NCBI RefSeq assembly: GCF_964355755.1
Contig: NC_092675.1
Coordinates: forward strand, 19,358,912 to 19,422,911
Origin: Antedon mediterranea
Taxonomy: Eukaryota > Echinodermata > Crinoidea > Comatulida > Antedonidae
DNA: 64,000 bases
Direction of reading: 5' to 3'
The notes under the pieces were generated by a model. The model was not told the DNA's origin, made no database searches, and saw only the letters and a list, made by a program, of their open reading frames with translations. Positions 1 through 11,908 of the stretch are shown here, piece after piece; position 1 is the stretch's first letter; every line of letters begins with the position of its first letter. The position numbers and the translations under genes are program-made.

Positions 1-128
1 TGAATACTCTGATTTGTTCGTTAAAATTACACTATTGAGTTCATACCTATTTCAAAAAATGGAAACAGCTTACTATTCGAATGCAAGGAGAAGTTATCCG
101 CATGGAAATATTCGATGATTTGGCTGAG

Positions 129-395
129 TGAGTGAGTGGCCGAGCGGTTAAGACAGTGGAACCGTCATTACGTAACCATAACATCGGCAGGGGTTCGAGG
201 CTCACTCACTCCATGTTTCTGGTGGTAGAACGAGTCTTCTCGGATAAGGACTATAAACCGTAGGTCCAGTGTACACATCTAGCTCGTGTGCACTTTAAAG
301 AACCTAGTACATCTTTTGAGACAGCCACTGATCACCAACTGGGCCCTCTGGGAGACCAGTCTTTGACTTAAGAGGTTACCCAGTATAAATATATA
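129..395 (+). mobile_element. tRNA-derived SINE, copy 1
   Basis: The 5' part reads as a tRNA with a long variable arm (Leu/Ser type). The A box TGGCCGAGCGG lies at 137-147 and the B box GGTTCGAGGCT at 192-202. A second copy on the - strand at 51953-52322 matches it through the tRNA head and the next ~110 bp, so this is an interspersed family. Compared with that copy, this one loses similarity after about position 320 and ends in an AT-rich tail, so its body is internally deleted or belongs to another subfamily. The family name was not recognised. Confidence 0.8.
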
Positions 396-1274
396 TTTCA
401 ATCAATTATTGGTCAAAAGACAAACATTTGACGCGCATTGCGTGTCATACGTATATTTGATCGCCAATTTGACAAAAATATGAAAACGTGAAGATCCATA
501 TTGGTGGCGCTCGTAAAGGAATCCCAACATCATGAAAAACACAAAAAGCTAGAGATGTTGGGCAAGTCTAGCATAACTGATTGAATAATTCACGGTCAAA
601 CAAGAAACAAAAACAATATAACCAATCAATATAATTTTAATGAGTTATATCAATTAAAAAATAATGGCAGACAAGAAATAAGCCTAAGTGCAATGACCAT
701 TAAAAGCTTGACCCTTAATTAAATTACAGTAAATGTGCAGATTGACAAAATGAAAACTGTCATTTACGAATAATAGAAAAATATCATTCACTCTTCATGT
801 ATTTTTATTAAATTTGAAAACAACATTATTATTACAAATATTTCGATAAATAATGTATAGAGGTTTGAAAGCTTTGTGGCAAGGCAATGTGTATCATTAT
901 TTATATAACCGTACATTATTATACCATTACAGTGAACATATCCTGCACAGAAGCATAATATGGCTATTGCATTCAAAATATCAATGATCAAGGGCAGATA
1001 AATACATTTAAGCAAAATTCTAACATCAAGTGTTATTAAACCGTATTCTGCTTGTTTATTAAACTCGCTGATCTACAGATAATGTTATTTTTTCACATAT
1101 CAAATTCTCTCATTTGCCTCTGATAATTTCCCCAATGGTTGTAAAATTACCAGTCACGTTATTATAAACTCTTGTGGTTTATTACATAGGGGGTTTATTC
1201 CGTCAGGACAAAAATAAAAGGAATATGGGGCTGAAACTCAGACAAGTATACAATATGTACATGCAAACAACGCT
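396..1274. other. gene-free AT-rich DNA
   Basis: No splice-bounded ORF or repeat was recognised. A 75-codon - strand ORF at 788-1015 is hydrophobic, as chance ORFs in AT-rich DNA often are. Confidence 0.5.
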
Positions 1275-1780
1275 GTGGTGTGTACACGTAGCGTTGATGC
1301 ATCACGACGAGGAATGTGTACACATAACGCCGAAGCATCATGACAAATATGTACACATAACGTCGATACACGTTAGAGAAATATGCACACGTTAGCGTTG
1401 ATGCATCACGAGGAATGTGTACACACGTAGCGTTGATGCATCATGAGAAATAATGTAGGCCCACACGAGCGTCGATACACGTTATAGAAATGTGTACACA
1501 TAATGTTGAAGCATAACAAAAAATAATATATCCTCATATATAGCGTTACACGTTAAAGAATATTATATATTACATCTATAGCAGTATATGTACACATAAC
1601 GCCGAGGCATTTTGGTGTACACGTAGCGTCGTATACATTATATAAATGTGTATACACGTAACGCCTACATACATACACGTAGCGTCGGTATATTTACCCC
1701 AGACCCCATATTTACCTACACAGCGTCGATAGAAAACGAAATTTGTGCAAATAGTTTCATCAATGACGATTGAAACGCAT
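1275..1780. repeat. degenerate ~35-40-bp minisatellite
   Basis: About a dozen diverged units are built on TGTGTACACGTAGCGTTGAT followed by GCATCACGAGGAA-like sequence. Variants replace GTAGCG with ATAACG, and TTGATGCATCA with TCGATACACGTTA. The small ORFs on both strands here are by-products of the repeat. Confidence 0.8.
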
Positions 1781-1789
1781 CGATACACA

Positions 1790-3263
1790 CTTTCGAAAAC
1801 ACAAGATTATGTTAGGTATATAGTCATATTTCACCATAACATGTATTTACATTTTATGCACCACAATTATGTATTGAGCATTATCAATGAATGACAATGA
1901 TACAATAAGCTACGGTAATTAATTGTTGTCATATTTTTGCCACCTACCTTCCGTTCAAATATTTTTCCGGGTGAAAATCCATCAAGTATATCGAGTCTTA
2001 TTTATCTTTTTCAAGAATGTCCGAATCTTAATATCCAAGTGACTCTCACCTGACTAAATCTAGACTACGATGCATATCAATTAACTGCAAAGATAATTGC
2101 TTTGATATTCTTGTCAAGTAAGAGAATTACGCTCGTAAGACCTAATTAGGAAGATCGCCGTGAATGGCATATGCCTGATTTTGTATCCTACGATCACTAC
2201 TGCTGTCGGCAGATCTCAAGGGATGAGGTCGAGCCGGCTTACGGCAATCTATAGCTAGAAATAACTTCAGTGTGATTATACCGAAAATCAATCGTAGAGT
2301 TTGTAAAAAAAAAAACGTCTGAACGAGAATAAATCATTTACTGAACGGTTAATTAAGTGTGAAAATCGCTGTCTGGTTTAAAGTCTTCTTTCTTAAAAGC
2401 TCTTTAATGCTGACCAGTTAAACAAAATCATAGTTAATTATGCAAACAAATTGTATTTAAATATATTTTATGAATAAGAAAACATGTACATCGTAACCGT
2501 TGATAAGAAACTCCATTGTCCAAAGACAAAACTACTTATAATGTCAACAAACGAATGAAGGGAAAGTAAATAGAAGTAAATGTTACGTTCAGAAAACCGG
2601 TGCACCGAAACAAACCAACCACTAATCGTCCTCTGGATTCGGCACTGAAGTATCATCCACCCAACCAATCGATTTATTGATTATAAATGAAAAACAATTA
2701 TTATATTGATTGTTTGATTTATAGGGGATTAGGGTTCAGGTGGATGGTGCTTAATACATGATATATAGGATTGATAAATAGAAAATTGTCAAAAACAATT
2801 TTTAATTTAAAAATTCCTTACAATTAAAAGAAATGAGGTTCGTAAATGGTACGGTAAAAAAAATCACGAAAATAGGAACGATAGAGAGCAATATCATTAA
2901 TAAAGACAATTCAAATTCTTTGTACTACCGGTACATAACATTACAAACATGTGTGGAAAGATGTTTGAAAATTAAACTGTAGGAATAAAATAAATGTATT
3001 GACATAAAACAAACTAATAATATTATAATTATTGATTATATTGGACAATACTGTACTCTGACTTAAATACTATAATTTATTATAGCAGAAGTACACATCA
3101 TTATTAAACCTCCTGATTAGCTCAACTCGATGGATATCTATTTATAAAAATATTGTTTTGGCATATAGTATATATAAATCCAAAGGCAAATTACTTAAAA
3201 AAAAATGACAATGCTGTGGGTATCAGTGGCTGGATCTCAATGGAGATACAAAAATAAAAAGCG
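1790..3263. other. gene-free DNA
   Basis: AT-rich sequence with short A/T tracts. Nothing coding or repetitive was recognised. Confidence 0.5.
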
Positions 3264-3336
3264 TATATATATATATATATAAAAAATCAAGATCAAATAA
3301 GTTAAAACTGCCTCAATATAGATTTATTTTTGCGAC

Positions 3337-3399
<63 letters not shown>
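3264..3399. repeat. (TA)n microsatellite, two tracts
   Basis: Uninterrupted TA dinucleotides run at 3264-3281 and 3339-3399. The spacer is not a repeat. Confidence 0.95.
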
Positions 3400-3401
<2 letters not shown>

Positions 3402-4460
3402 ATAAAGTCACGAGAATGTTCTGACGACTCGGACACCAGCAGTTTACAAAAAATTACACCAATTTATATTTCCTCAAAAATATTGTCGCCGTAAAGCTCA
3501 ATAAATAATGTACTCGTTGTCTGTCAACAATAAATCATGTACCCGCTTTAAATGTCATTGCTGATACATAAAAACAGTAGGTACTGATAAGTCTCCTGCT
3601 GACAAATGCCTACAAATTGAGACTATTAAACTGTCGTGAAAGTATAATCTTGTGAAATGTCGAACTTACCCCTTTGCGCTCTAAATCCGTCTTGCTGTGT
3701 GTTGAGTGCATTCTGGTTTCGTTCGTATACGGTAGGCTACATTGACGTAAATGCAATTACATTTAGACATAGCAATCCACACTAATGAGACAACAGGCCT
3801 GCTTTGAGTAGATATCAATGCTCACATGGATATGATTTTAATGATGTAATAATTTTTTAGAAGGCTGATTACTGTTGACAAAATGCAATGCAATTAAAGA
3901 TATGATATACATGATACTAATTTCCAGGAGTCATCGGGTATACTGGTATATACCGTTATCAGATAACCAGTTGATCAGAAAACGACGCTAAAATGTATAC
4001 TGAATAGCTTCTAAAGGACTGATTGAAGGTCGTGATATAACATTTAACACTCTGATATAAAGTTATATTTCATTTCCGATGTCAAACATAGTAAATAATA
4101 TCACGACAATGAGGAAATAAATGACAAAGGCGGACGCAGACAATTCATTTTCTATCACTGATGGCCAGTACATTATCTTCAGATATTAATTTTCTCAACG
4201 GTTATTATGGTTGGTCAGTTACGGCATGAGCGCTAATGACGTAACGCCTGTTAAAACACAATTAAGTGAATGATTGAATTGTCTACAGCGATTGCTTTTA
4301 AGTGGACTCTTCGTTGAATGCTTAACACTTGGCATTAGTGTTCATAGGATAGATCATGGTTAATGAGTAATTGTCAGTCGGGCAATTCGATATCAATAGA
4401 AAGGCCAGGAGATGACCACTCATGGTGTTTTGTATTTAAGAATATATGAAAATCAATCAA
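3400..4460. other. gene-free DNA
   Basis: No supported gene, hairpin or repeat was seen in this stretch. Confidence 0.5.
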
Positions 4461-4995
4461 ACATCATAATCATCATCGTAATAATCATTATCTTAATATT
4501 CATGCTCATCATCGTCATCATCAGCACTTCGTCGTAATCATTCCTCAATCATTACCATGGTAATATTTTTAATATCTATTCACAATCACAAATGTAGGCC
4601 TATAAACAATTTAAAGAAATCATCATTATCATCATCATCATCATCAGAAGCAGCATTAGCATCATCATCCTTTATCATCATCCTCCTCCTCCTCCTCCTC
4701 CTCATCATCATCATCATTATAATTATAATCATTATCATCATCATCATTATCATCATCATCATCATCAGAAGCAGCATCATCATCATCCTCATCAGCATCA
4801 TCTTCATCATCAGAAGCAGCATCAGCATCATCATTAATATCATCATTTTTATCATAGTTGACATAATCATCATCATCATTGCCATCCTCGTTGGCATAAT
4901 CATCATAATCATCATCATCATCATCATCATAATTATCATCAGCATCATCATCATCATCAATATCATCATCATCATCATCATCGTCGTCGTCGTCA
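4461..4995. repeat. long (TCA)n/(ATC)n trinucleotide array
   Basis: Over 500 bp of TCA/ATC triplets with TCC, TTA, AGC and TCG interruptions; the densest part is 4618-4995. Long ORFs appear on both strands (poly-Ile, poly-Met, poly-Asp), as any stop-free triplet repeat would give. They are not genes. Confidence 0.95.
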
Positions 4996-5607
4996 TAGTA
5001 TTTGAAATAGCACACAGTCCTGATCCCGAACATGTAGGGCAGATGAGTTCAACTTTACCTTTTGACGATGATGGTAATGATGTGTGCAAACGCCATTTAC
5101 ATTTTGACAAATATAAGTAAAATCATTTTGTCTAAATGTTAAGTGCCAACAACATCGTTATTACATCTAATTTACAAACTGTAAAGTTGATAGTGCATGA
5201 TTTATTGTGCAAACAAAAATATAATGCATTTCCATGTCAATCATATCAGAAAGATAATTTCTCAATTCTGAAGTTGAGGCCGATTTTGAAAGGGGTATAA
5301 ACAGTTTAAGCGAGCATAAACGTTTGTTTTCCTTCTCACGGAGCAGCTACAACATCATATCGCTTGCAAAAATTTTAAGAAAGCCATTCCTATTTTCTGA
5401 ATTCCCTTTTAATAACTTTAATAGGACCAACTTAATATTATAACGAAGTAAAAAACTACCTCAAAGAAATAATGGTTCTTCGTTGGTTGATCATGAAGAA
5501 GAATTAATTACTAATGAAGGAACATCTCTGTAATTGCTGATATGCCTTCGTTTTTCAAAAGTATGAAATGTCATCAAATTATGAAATAAGTGCTAGAATA
5601 CTCAATA
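4996..5607. other. gene-free DNA
   Basis: Unique-looking AT-rich sequence between the triplet array and a MITE. Nothing was recognised. Confidence 0.5.
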
Positions 5608-5838
5608 CTGGTTTCCATAAAATCGCTACACGACAGAGCGAAGCGATTCTATGGAAACGCTAGAATTTATCGGGGATCTAGTTACGAGCGCTAAATATTC
5701 TTTGGTACGCGTATACGATTCATCGCCGACAAAATCGGCAAAGTTGAACATGGTTGAACTGCCGATTTGACTGCGTCGGCGACATCTGCGCGTGTAGCGA
5801 TTTTAATGGAAACGCTGTAGTGATTTTATGGAAACCAG
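5608..5838. mobile_element. MITE with ~22-bp terminal inverted repeats
   Basis: The left end CTGGTTTCCATAAAATCGCT and the right end (reverse complement CTGGTTTCCATAAAATCACT) are inverted copies with one difference over 22 bp. The 231-bp interior is CpG-bearing (GCGACG, CGTCGGCGACATC) and non-coding. The right end continues as GGCTTTA, like the GCTTTA end of the MITEs at 38.3 and 60-62 kb. No target-site duplication could be fixed by eye. Confidence 0.8.
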
Positions 5839-8800
5839 GCTTTATGGTCTCTAGCCCTAATGTGCTTCGATTCTCAATCGACTATACTCTATGAGATACA
5901 CAATATCAGGAAACTCACTTTCAAACAGTGGTGTGGCCTACTTTTGAACAATTTGAACAGCGTTATTAAAAACAAACAATCGCAGTTTAAACAGATATTG
6001 AAACACATGTCCTGATTCAAAAGAAAAGAAAAAAGTATTTAAATCGTAAAAATACAGTAATTTCTTACCAGATGTAAATCAGAACATTTTGCTAAACTCT
6101 AACATACAATAATACATTCCCATTTTAATGATGTACAAAGAAAATTGAAAGCGACAAAGAAACTGTATATTCTACTTATGGTGATGACCTGAAACTAATT
6201 TTTTGAAGAATAAAAATCGATTAAAATTGTAAATGGCATCAGTGAAGGATCGTGAAACGGAAGCGGTAACCTGTATGCCGTTTGATCTGCAAGGGGAATG
6301 AGCAGCATTTCCCTGTGTAGTCAGACCTATAGTGTAATACCTCACCGACTTTACAAATGCGCTAAAATAGGGCGTGTTTGCATGGAAGTATAAATATCAT
6401 CTGCTTCAGCAGTACTCATTGTAAATATTTCATGCCATATTACTAAAAACCGGAAATTGTTTGCGTGAGAATATGATGGTAAAGGTGACGCTGGGGTTCG
6501 TGTGTATTTGGTAACAATCGAGAAACATGCGACACATGTACAAAGAGCGATGTAACCAATACAGCGTTTGATATCAACGAATTCATTAATATAATGCTGT
6601 ATGTGCATACAAAATGAAAACTGATACATCAGAAATTAACGCATGTGCGTCAACCTTTTGGTGCGTAACGCACCATAAACGGTCATTGAGTTTGTCACTA
6701 CAAACTTCCGCCATGAATCTGGAATACGTACATTTGCTTATATGTGTATAATGTCTTTATCACATGCAGGTTTCAGGTTTTCAATCTTCAAAATTAATCA
6801 AACGACAGTCTTCGTTAAGGGTACATTTTATTATGTCCACTTGATGACGGTTTTAATAAAATAATTCCTATAAATAAATACTATAAAAAATAAGATAATG
6901 AATATCTATTTGAAAACATCTCCTCCATCACATTTACTGCAGGCAGGTGGAGAAGTACTTAAGTTACCGACATTACTATGACCACAAACGTCTCTTATTT
7001 GTGTTGATTGAACAAGATAAATGATGATATATTGTCATTTAAGCTATTTACCTCTTCTTTGAAGATGCCTATATACTAACAATACTCCAACTTATTATTT
7101 ATAGAAATCCACATAGACTAATTATACAACTATACAAGTAGAGGTGACGCTAGCTAGTAAGTGATATGAATATTTCCCTCTACTCTCTTAATACGGAATG
7201 GAAAGGTTAGTAGACCTACTCAGCAAAAGGACTCACAAAAATCTTATGAATATCTTTTTAAATCTAACATTCAACAAATTACCTTTTGCTATTAATGTTT
7301 TCAAAGAAGGAAGGACTATTCACGGAAATCAGACTTAGCACATGAAATGTCAATTCGTTTCATGTGAAAGATTGTGTATGAAAAAGAAATCATAAATAAC
7401 CCCCAAAAGGGTTTTATGAGAGTAAGACGCCCTCCTCACTTTGCCAATGGAAAGGTGAAAGTCCGTCACATTCTCAACGCACAGTACTATTCAATACATT
7501 TATTTAAATAAACCATCCAATCTGTTTTAATATTCTTCCTTTCCGACTTTTTGCCTTCTCATTATTAACCTGTGGCGCCAGGAAGGAAGCAAATATTCAA
7601 TTTCTCTATTCCAATGATTGTAAAACTCACACATTTAACATAAAAACAACAATTTTTGTATTGGTAATCTAACTTATTCTAACGATGACAAAATACAACC
7701 GATACGATCTCCGACGATGCTCGTGGCGCCGTCTTCTTACAAACGAATGGTTGAATTTAAACCATAATAGCCTACACAGCAATGAAAGTGGAAATATATT
7801 TTGTTAAAGTATATAAGTTCACTGGCTTATCTAACTACTTTAAAAGAACTTCACTGTAGAATACTGTAAATAGGTTATTTTCTTGATAACATCAACGTTC
7901 TGAAGAGAGCTGAGTTTTTCCTTCCTTTTCTAACCTCAGACTTGTCGATTTATTTTAACATTTCTGTTATAAATATATATATATAATATACATATCTTTC
8001 AAACAGTAAATTAATTACATAGAAAAGAAGTTTGTTTCAAAATTCACCTGTTTCAACAGGAATTTCATATAGTTTCATATTATTCTGCTTGCCTTTAGGC
8101 TTGTTCTTATTTTCACCGTTTAGGTTACATTTAGGCTACGTCGTAATGACATTGAAATTCACTTCAGGTAAAAATTCAATTAGCAGCGGTTCTGATTGAT
8201 CATCCTATGATCAAGATAACAGATACTACTGTATTTACCATTCAGTTTTCAGAACATACAAAATGTATTTTGATTAAGATACGAATCGATGAAAATGAAC
8301 CGTAATGAAAACTAATTAAAGAAACGATCAAGGTGTTAATTTAAAAACTTATGTTTCATACCCTGGGATATATTGCAATGTAGATTGATGATGTTTTTGG
8401 CAGGTGTATTAGCACGGTAGCTCATCTGATATTTGTATGGTAGCTTAATAATATAATGTCACTCTTTACTTGTAAACTCATGAGTGAAATGAAAATATGA
8501 AATTATCATAATTATTTCTTTCAGAAACAATCGGACGAAGAATATCTATATATTAGTTGGAAAAAAGTAGCTTAATTGACAATTATCCACTTCTAGTACT
8601 TTCCTTTCAGGCGAAAATGGCAAAAGGCTTCCTACTTTCTAGAAGTGTTATCAGATAATCTATATTGTTTTGAAAACTCTTCTAACATGACCACAGTGCA
8701 CGTTTTTCCATTTTCCTCCTAACTGTGTCATATTTGCTACCTAATTCCCAGTGCTGTATCTCCAGACATGACAATATTTGTCCAGTATCAAGGCAAATTT

Positions 8801-8970
8801 TGTAATACAGATTCTCATGAGTATTACATGTAGTGCCTGTGACATTTAAGGTTAGATTAAGGGTAAAGCCAATGTTGAAGATTTATACATTAAGTCTTCA
8901 AATACGTTCCATTACAATTAATTTTATGCTATTGAACTTTTAAATAACAACATACTGTGATTATATGCAG
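5839..8970. other. gene-free DNA
   Basis: AT-rich sequence with short microsatellite-like patches, for example (TA)n near 7975. The 92-codon - strand ORF at 6351-6629 has no flanking splice signals or family resemblance that I can support. Confidence 0.45.
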
Positions 8971-9094
8971 GAAAGGAAAAGAAAAATCAACTGGAGAAGA
9001 TTTCACACATTTTCGCAAGTTACGACTAGAACAAGAGCATAACTTTCAAGAGCAGAACTTTCAAAACGACAACAATGAAGTCAGCCTTATCTAG
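8971..9094 (+). CDS. candidate terminal exon, unknown protein
   Basis: A splice acceptor (TTATATGCAG) precedes an open frame of 40 codons in phase 1 that ends at TAG 9092-9094. The segment has a higher GC content than its flanks and a hydrophilic, E/Q/N-rich composition. It ends in Val-Ser-Leu-Ile, which fits a class I PDZ-binding tail. No upstream exon was found. An alternative reading is a 5' exon: ATG at 9075 gives ten codons before a GTAAGT donor at 9105. I do not recognise the protein; it may be a chance ORF. Confidence 0.25.
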
Positions 9095-11616
9095 ACAAAA
9101 TACAGTAAGTTACTTTGGTGGTTTGTATACAAGGAAATAATTAAACATGAATGTATCTTTACATATTGATAATGTGATATATTTGGTATATGCAACTTTA
9201 ATCACATGAACTGCTATAACAGCTAGGCTAATTTATACAAATGATTGTATCGTGTATTCACAACTTCAATGTTTCTAAATGATTTACTTTATGAATCTGA
9301 AATAAATGCGTTGAGAGTGCCTATTGAGAACCCATATTTTACTAGAATCTTAATATATTTGATAAAATCCCATACTAATTATGTGAGCATCTACTCAAAT
9401 CGGTCAATCAGTTATGAAGCACAGATTCCCTTCATACATCAAAGCTAGCGAGTGAATGCCAGAGGCAAAAAAGACATTAGTCACGAAAATAATTTCATCG
9501 GAATATTGTAGGTTTTTTCTTAAAATGGATTGCCAACGGAATTTAAAGAATGATGTAGTGTGCTAGATTAATAATAATAAAACAAGTTTTATTTGAACCC
9601 AAAAACATTTATACCGACCGAAGAGCAACAGAGTTTTGGTTAAAAAGAACCTCTACTTTTGATTCTTTTTCTTTTGAAAGTAGCTCTTTCATTAGGTTTC
9701 GGTAAAGTAAGCAAGATATAAAATTTAGTTCAACGAACTTTATATTCAAACTGTTCTACTACACTTTAATTTCAAGAACTAAACGGTCACATTTTTAGAC
9801 AGTTCCAGCTTAGTTTTGTTTCTCACAATATTAAAGAAAGTTTGTATTACAGCTTCGATTTGTTTTCTGTTAATCTTTTGTCGATTTACGTGTACAATGC
9901 ATTAACGCATTTTATATTTTGTGTAAGTGATGGTCCTCTGTCTCAAAAGGACCGGTTTGAATATATTTTAAAAAAACAATTTTATATTTTTCTAAGTAAG
10001 TAAATACATTTATTGTCATTTGTAAATATATAAAAGCTCAGCAAAAGTTATAGTTAAGTGTTTACCGTTTCACGGAATTGAGTTTTTTTAAAAAATATAA
10101 TGGAAAATCGTCAATAACGGTGGTATAGCTTAACGGATATCTGAAGTACCCACCTAAATGTCGTTGAGAAAACCTTTATTCTGACTTTATATTGTACTGT
10201 GTAATGCTCATATTACAGCATTACTATTGTTCACGTAATTTAAGTGCTTTCTATTCTAAGCAATGTAAAGTTATAGTTTATATTCCTTCAAGCAATAAAT
10301 AAAAAATAAATCAAAACAACCTTGAAATATAGGCAATTAAAAACGAGCTATGAGACAAATTTGAAATTGAACTTGAATGAATGTGAAAGTCATTTAATTC
10401 GAATCTATAAAAGAGTAAGTAAGCTATATACAATTCCATTTAATTTGACGCTTTAAATTAGCGGGAACAAATTAAGTTGGTCAGTTCTAGAACGTATAAT
10501 CAGGAATAGGCTTAACTGTCGAAGTAAGTTGTATTCGGACTGGGTTGTTGCACGTCCCTATTTTTAAGAAAGTGGGCTGCATACATGTGATAAACTAGAA
10601 AGTGTAAAATGGTGGCGTATTTCAGCGAAGTGAAGACTTAAACAAAACAGGTCAACAAGTTACTACGTTCTACTTCAATTACCACATAACTGCAATTAAC
10701 TTAAGTTAGCTTACAAGATATGAATAAAACAAAAAAGAAACAAATTAACTAATTTGACGATAATGCAAATAATGTAAGCACTAGCCGCTCAGTCACTATG
10801 TGATTACTTTACATAACGGAATCATAATTCAAAAAACAATTCATAAATCAATGTTATGTTAACAATACACACATCTTCTATACTTTACGAATCTTTCAAC
10901 TATTCATAGTAAACTTTCTCTCTTCAAAATAAATATAACGTTTTCTTCCTAATTGATATAGTATCGATTTCTTAATGTTTTCTGACATTTTGAATTATTC
11001 TATAACTCTACAGAGAAAATAATCTTCGAAGTAATTGATGGATACTTTAGATGTGAAACCCTTTTTCCTATCTCCTCCATACGAAATAGAAATTGGTGTA
11101 TCTTTAGCATAATCAATAAATATAAAAACGATATTTTAAATTGTTTCTGACAGGTAAAATCATCTCTTAACGCGAGTTTATGTTTTGTCGATCGTGGTCG
11201 GCGGCGCCACGCCAATCAACTTCTGCAGTTTGTCTTGTTGAAACTTGTGAAAAAGAGAAGGATTGTTTACAGACGAGTATCGACAAACACTTGGTATGTA
11301 ATTCAAATCATTAATACTTGGATATACGCTGTCACAAATGATATCTGGAACCGTAAATTAAATTACATCCTAATAAGTTTAACTAGATTGTTCTTTCTTC
11401 ACTAAATAACATTACTCTAATTCTTCATCTTATGTATTACATCTTAACAGTCATTGTGACTTCTTTTATAGATCACAAAAAAAGAGTAGAAGACATTAAT
11501 TTCAATAGACAAAAAGAAACCCTTTGTTATAAATGTATCTCTTACACCGTTCACTTCCGGTTTATAATTGTTTTCTTGCTTAATGTATTGTATTTCATAA
11601 AAGCATCTAAGGCTGG
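9095..11616. other. gene-free DNA
   Basis: No supported gene. A TTTATTGTCATTTG tract near 10009-10022 resembles the 3' tail of the LINE remnant at 30.8 kb, which is too little to call an element. Short ORFs (9245-9448, 11000-11215, 11432-11623) have no support. Confidence 0.45.
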
Positions 11617-11908
11617 ATCTTAAGTTATCAATAGTTCCTTTATAAATGTCTTGTCTTTTCTTATAAAATCTTAATATGGATCTTAATCGAGTAAAAAAAT
11701 AGTTGCTTTCGAAATGTCTTGTCTTTTCTTTTCTTATAAAATCTTAATAAGGATCTTAAGTTATCGAGTAAAAAAATAGTTGCTTTCGAAATGCCTTGTC
11801 TTTTCTTTTCTTATAAAATCTTAATAAGGATCTTAAGTTATCGAGTAAAAAAGTAGTTCCCTTTGAAATGTCTTGTCTTTTCTTTTCTTATAAAATCCTA
11901 ATAAACTT
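11617..11908. repeat. ~76-bp tandem repeat, four units
   Basis: Four direct units share TGTCTTGTCTTTTCTT, TATAAAATCTTAATAAGGAT and CTTAAGTTATCGAGTAAAAA. The two middle units are nearly identical, the first is shorter and the last is diverged. Confidence 0.85.

Noticed and set aside
788-1015. 75-codon hydrophobic - strand ORF resembling a membrane segment
   Set aside because: AT-rich DNA gives hydrophobic chance ORFs; no splice partners or family words were seen.
4557-5120. Long ORFs on both strands, including poly-Asp and poly-Ile proteins
   Set aside because: They are translations of a TCA/ATC triplet array; opposite strands are open at once and no splice or start context is present.
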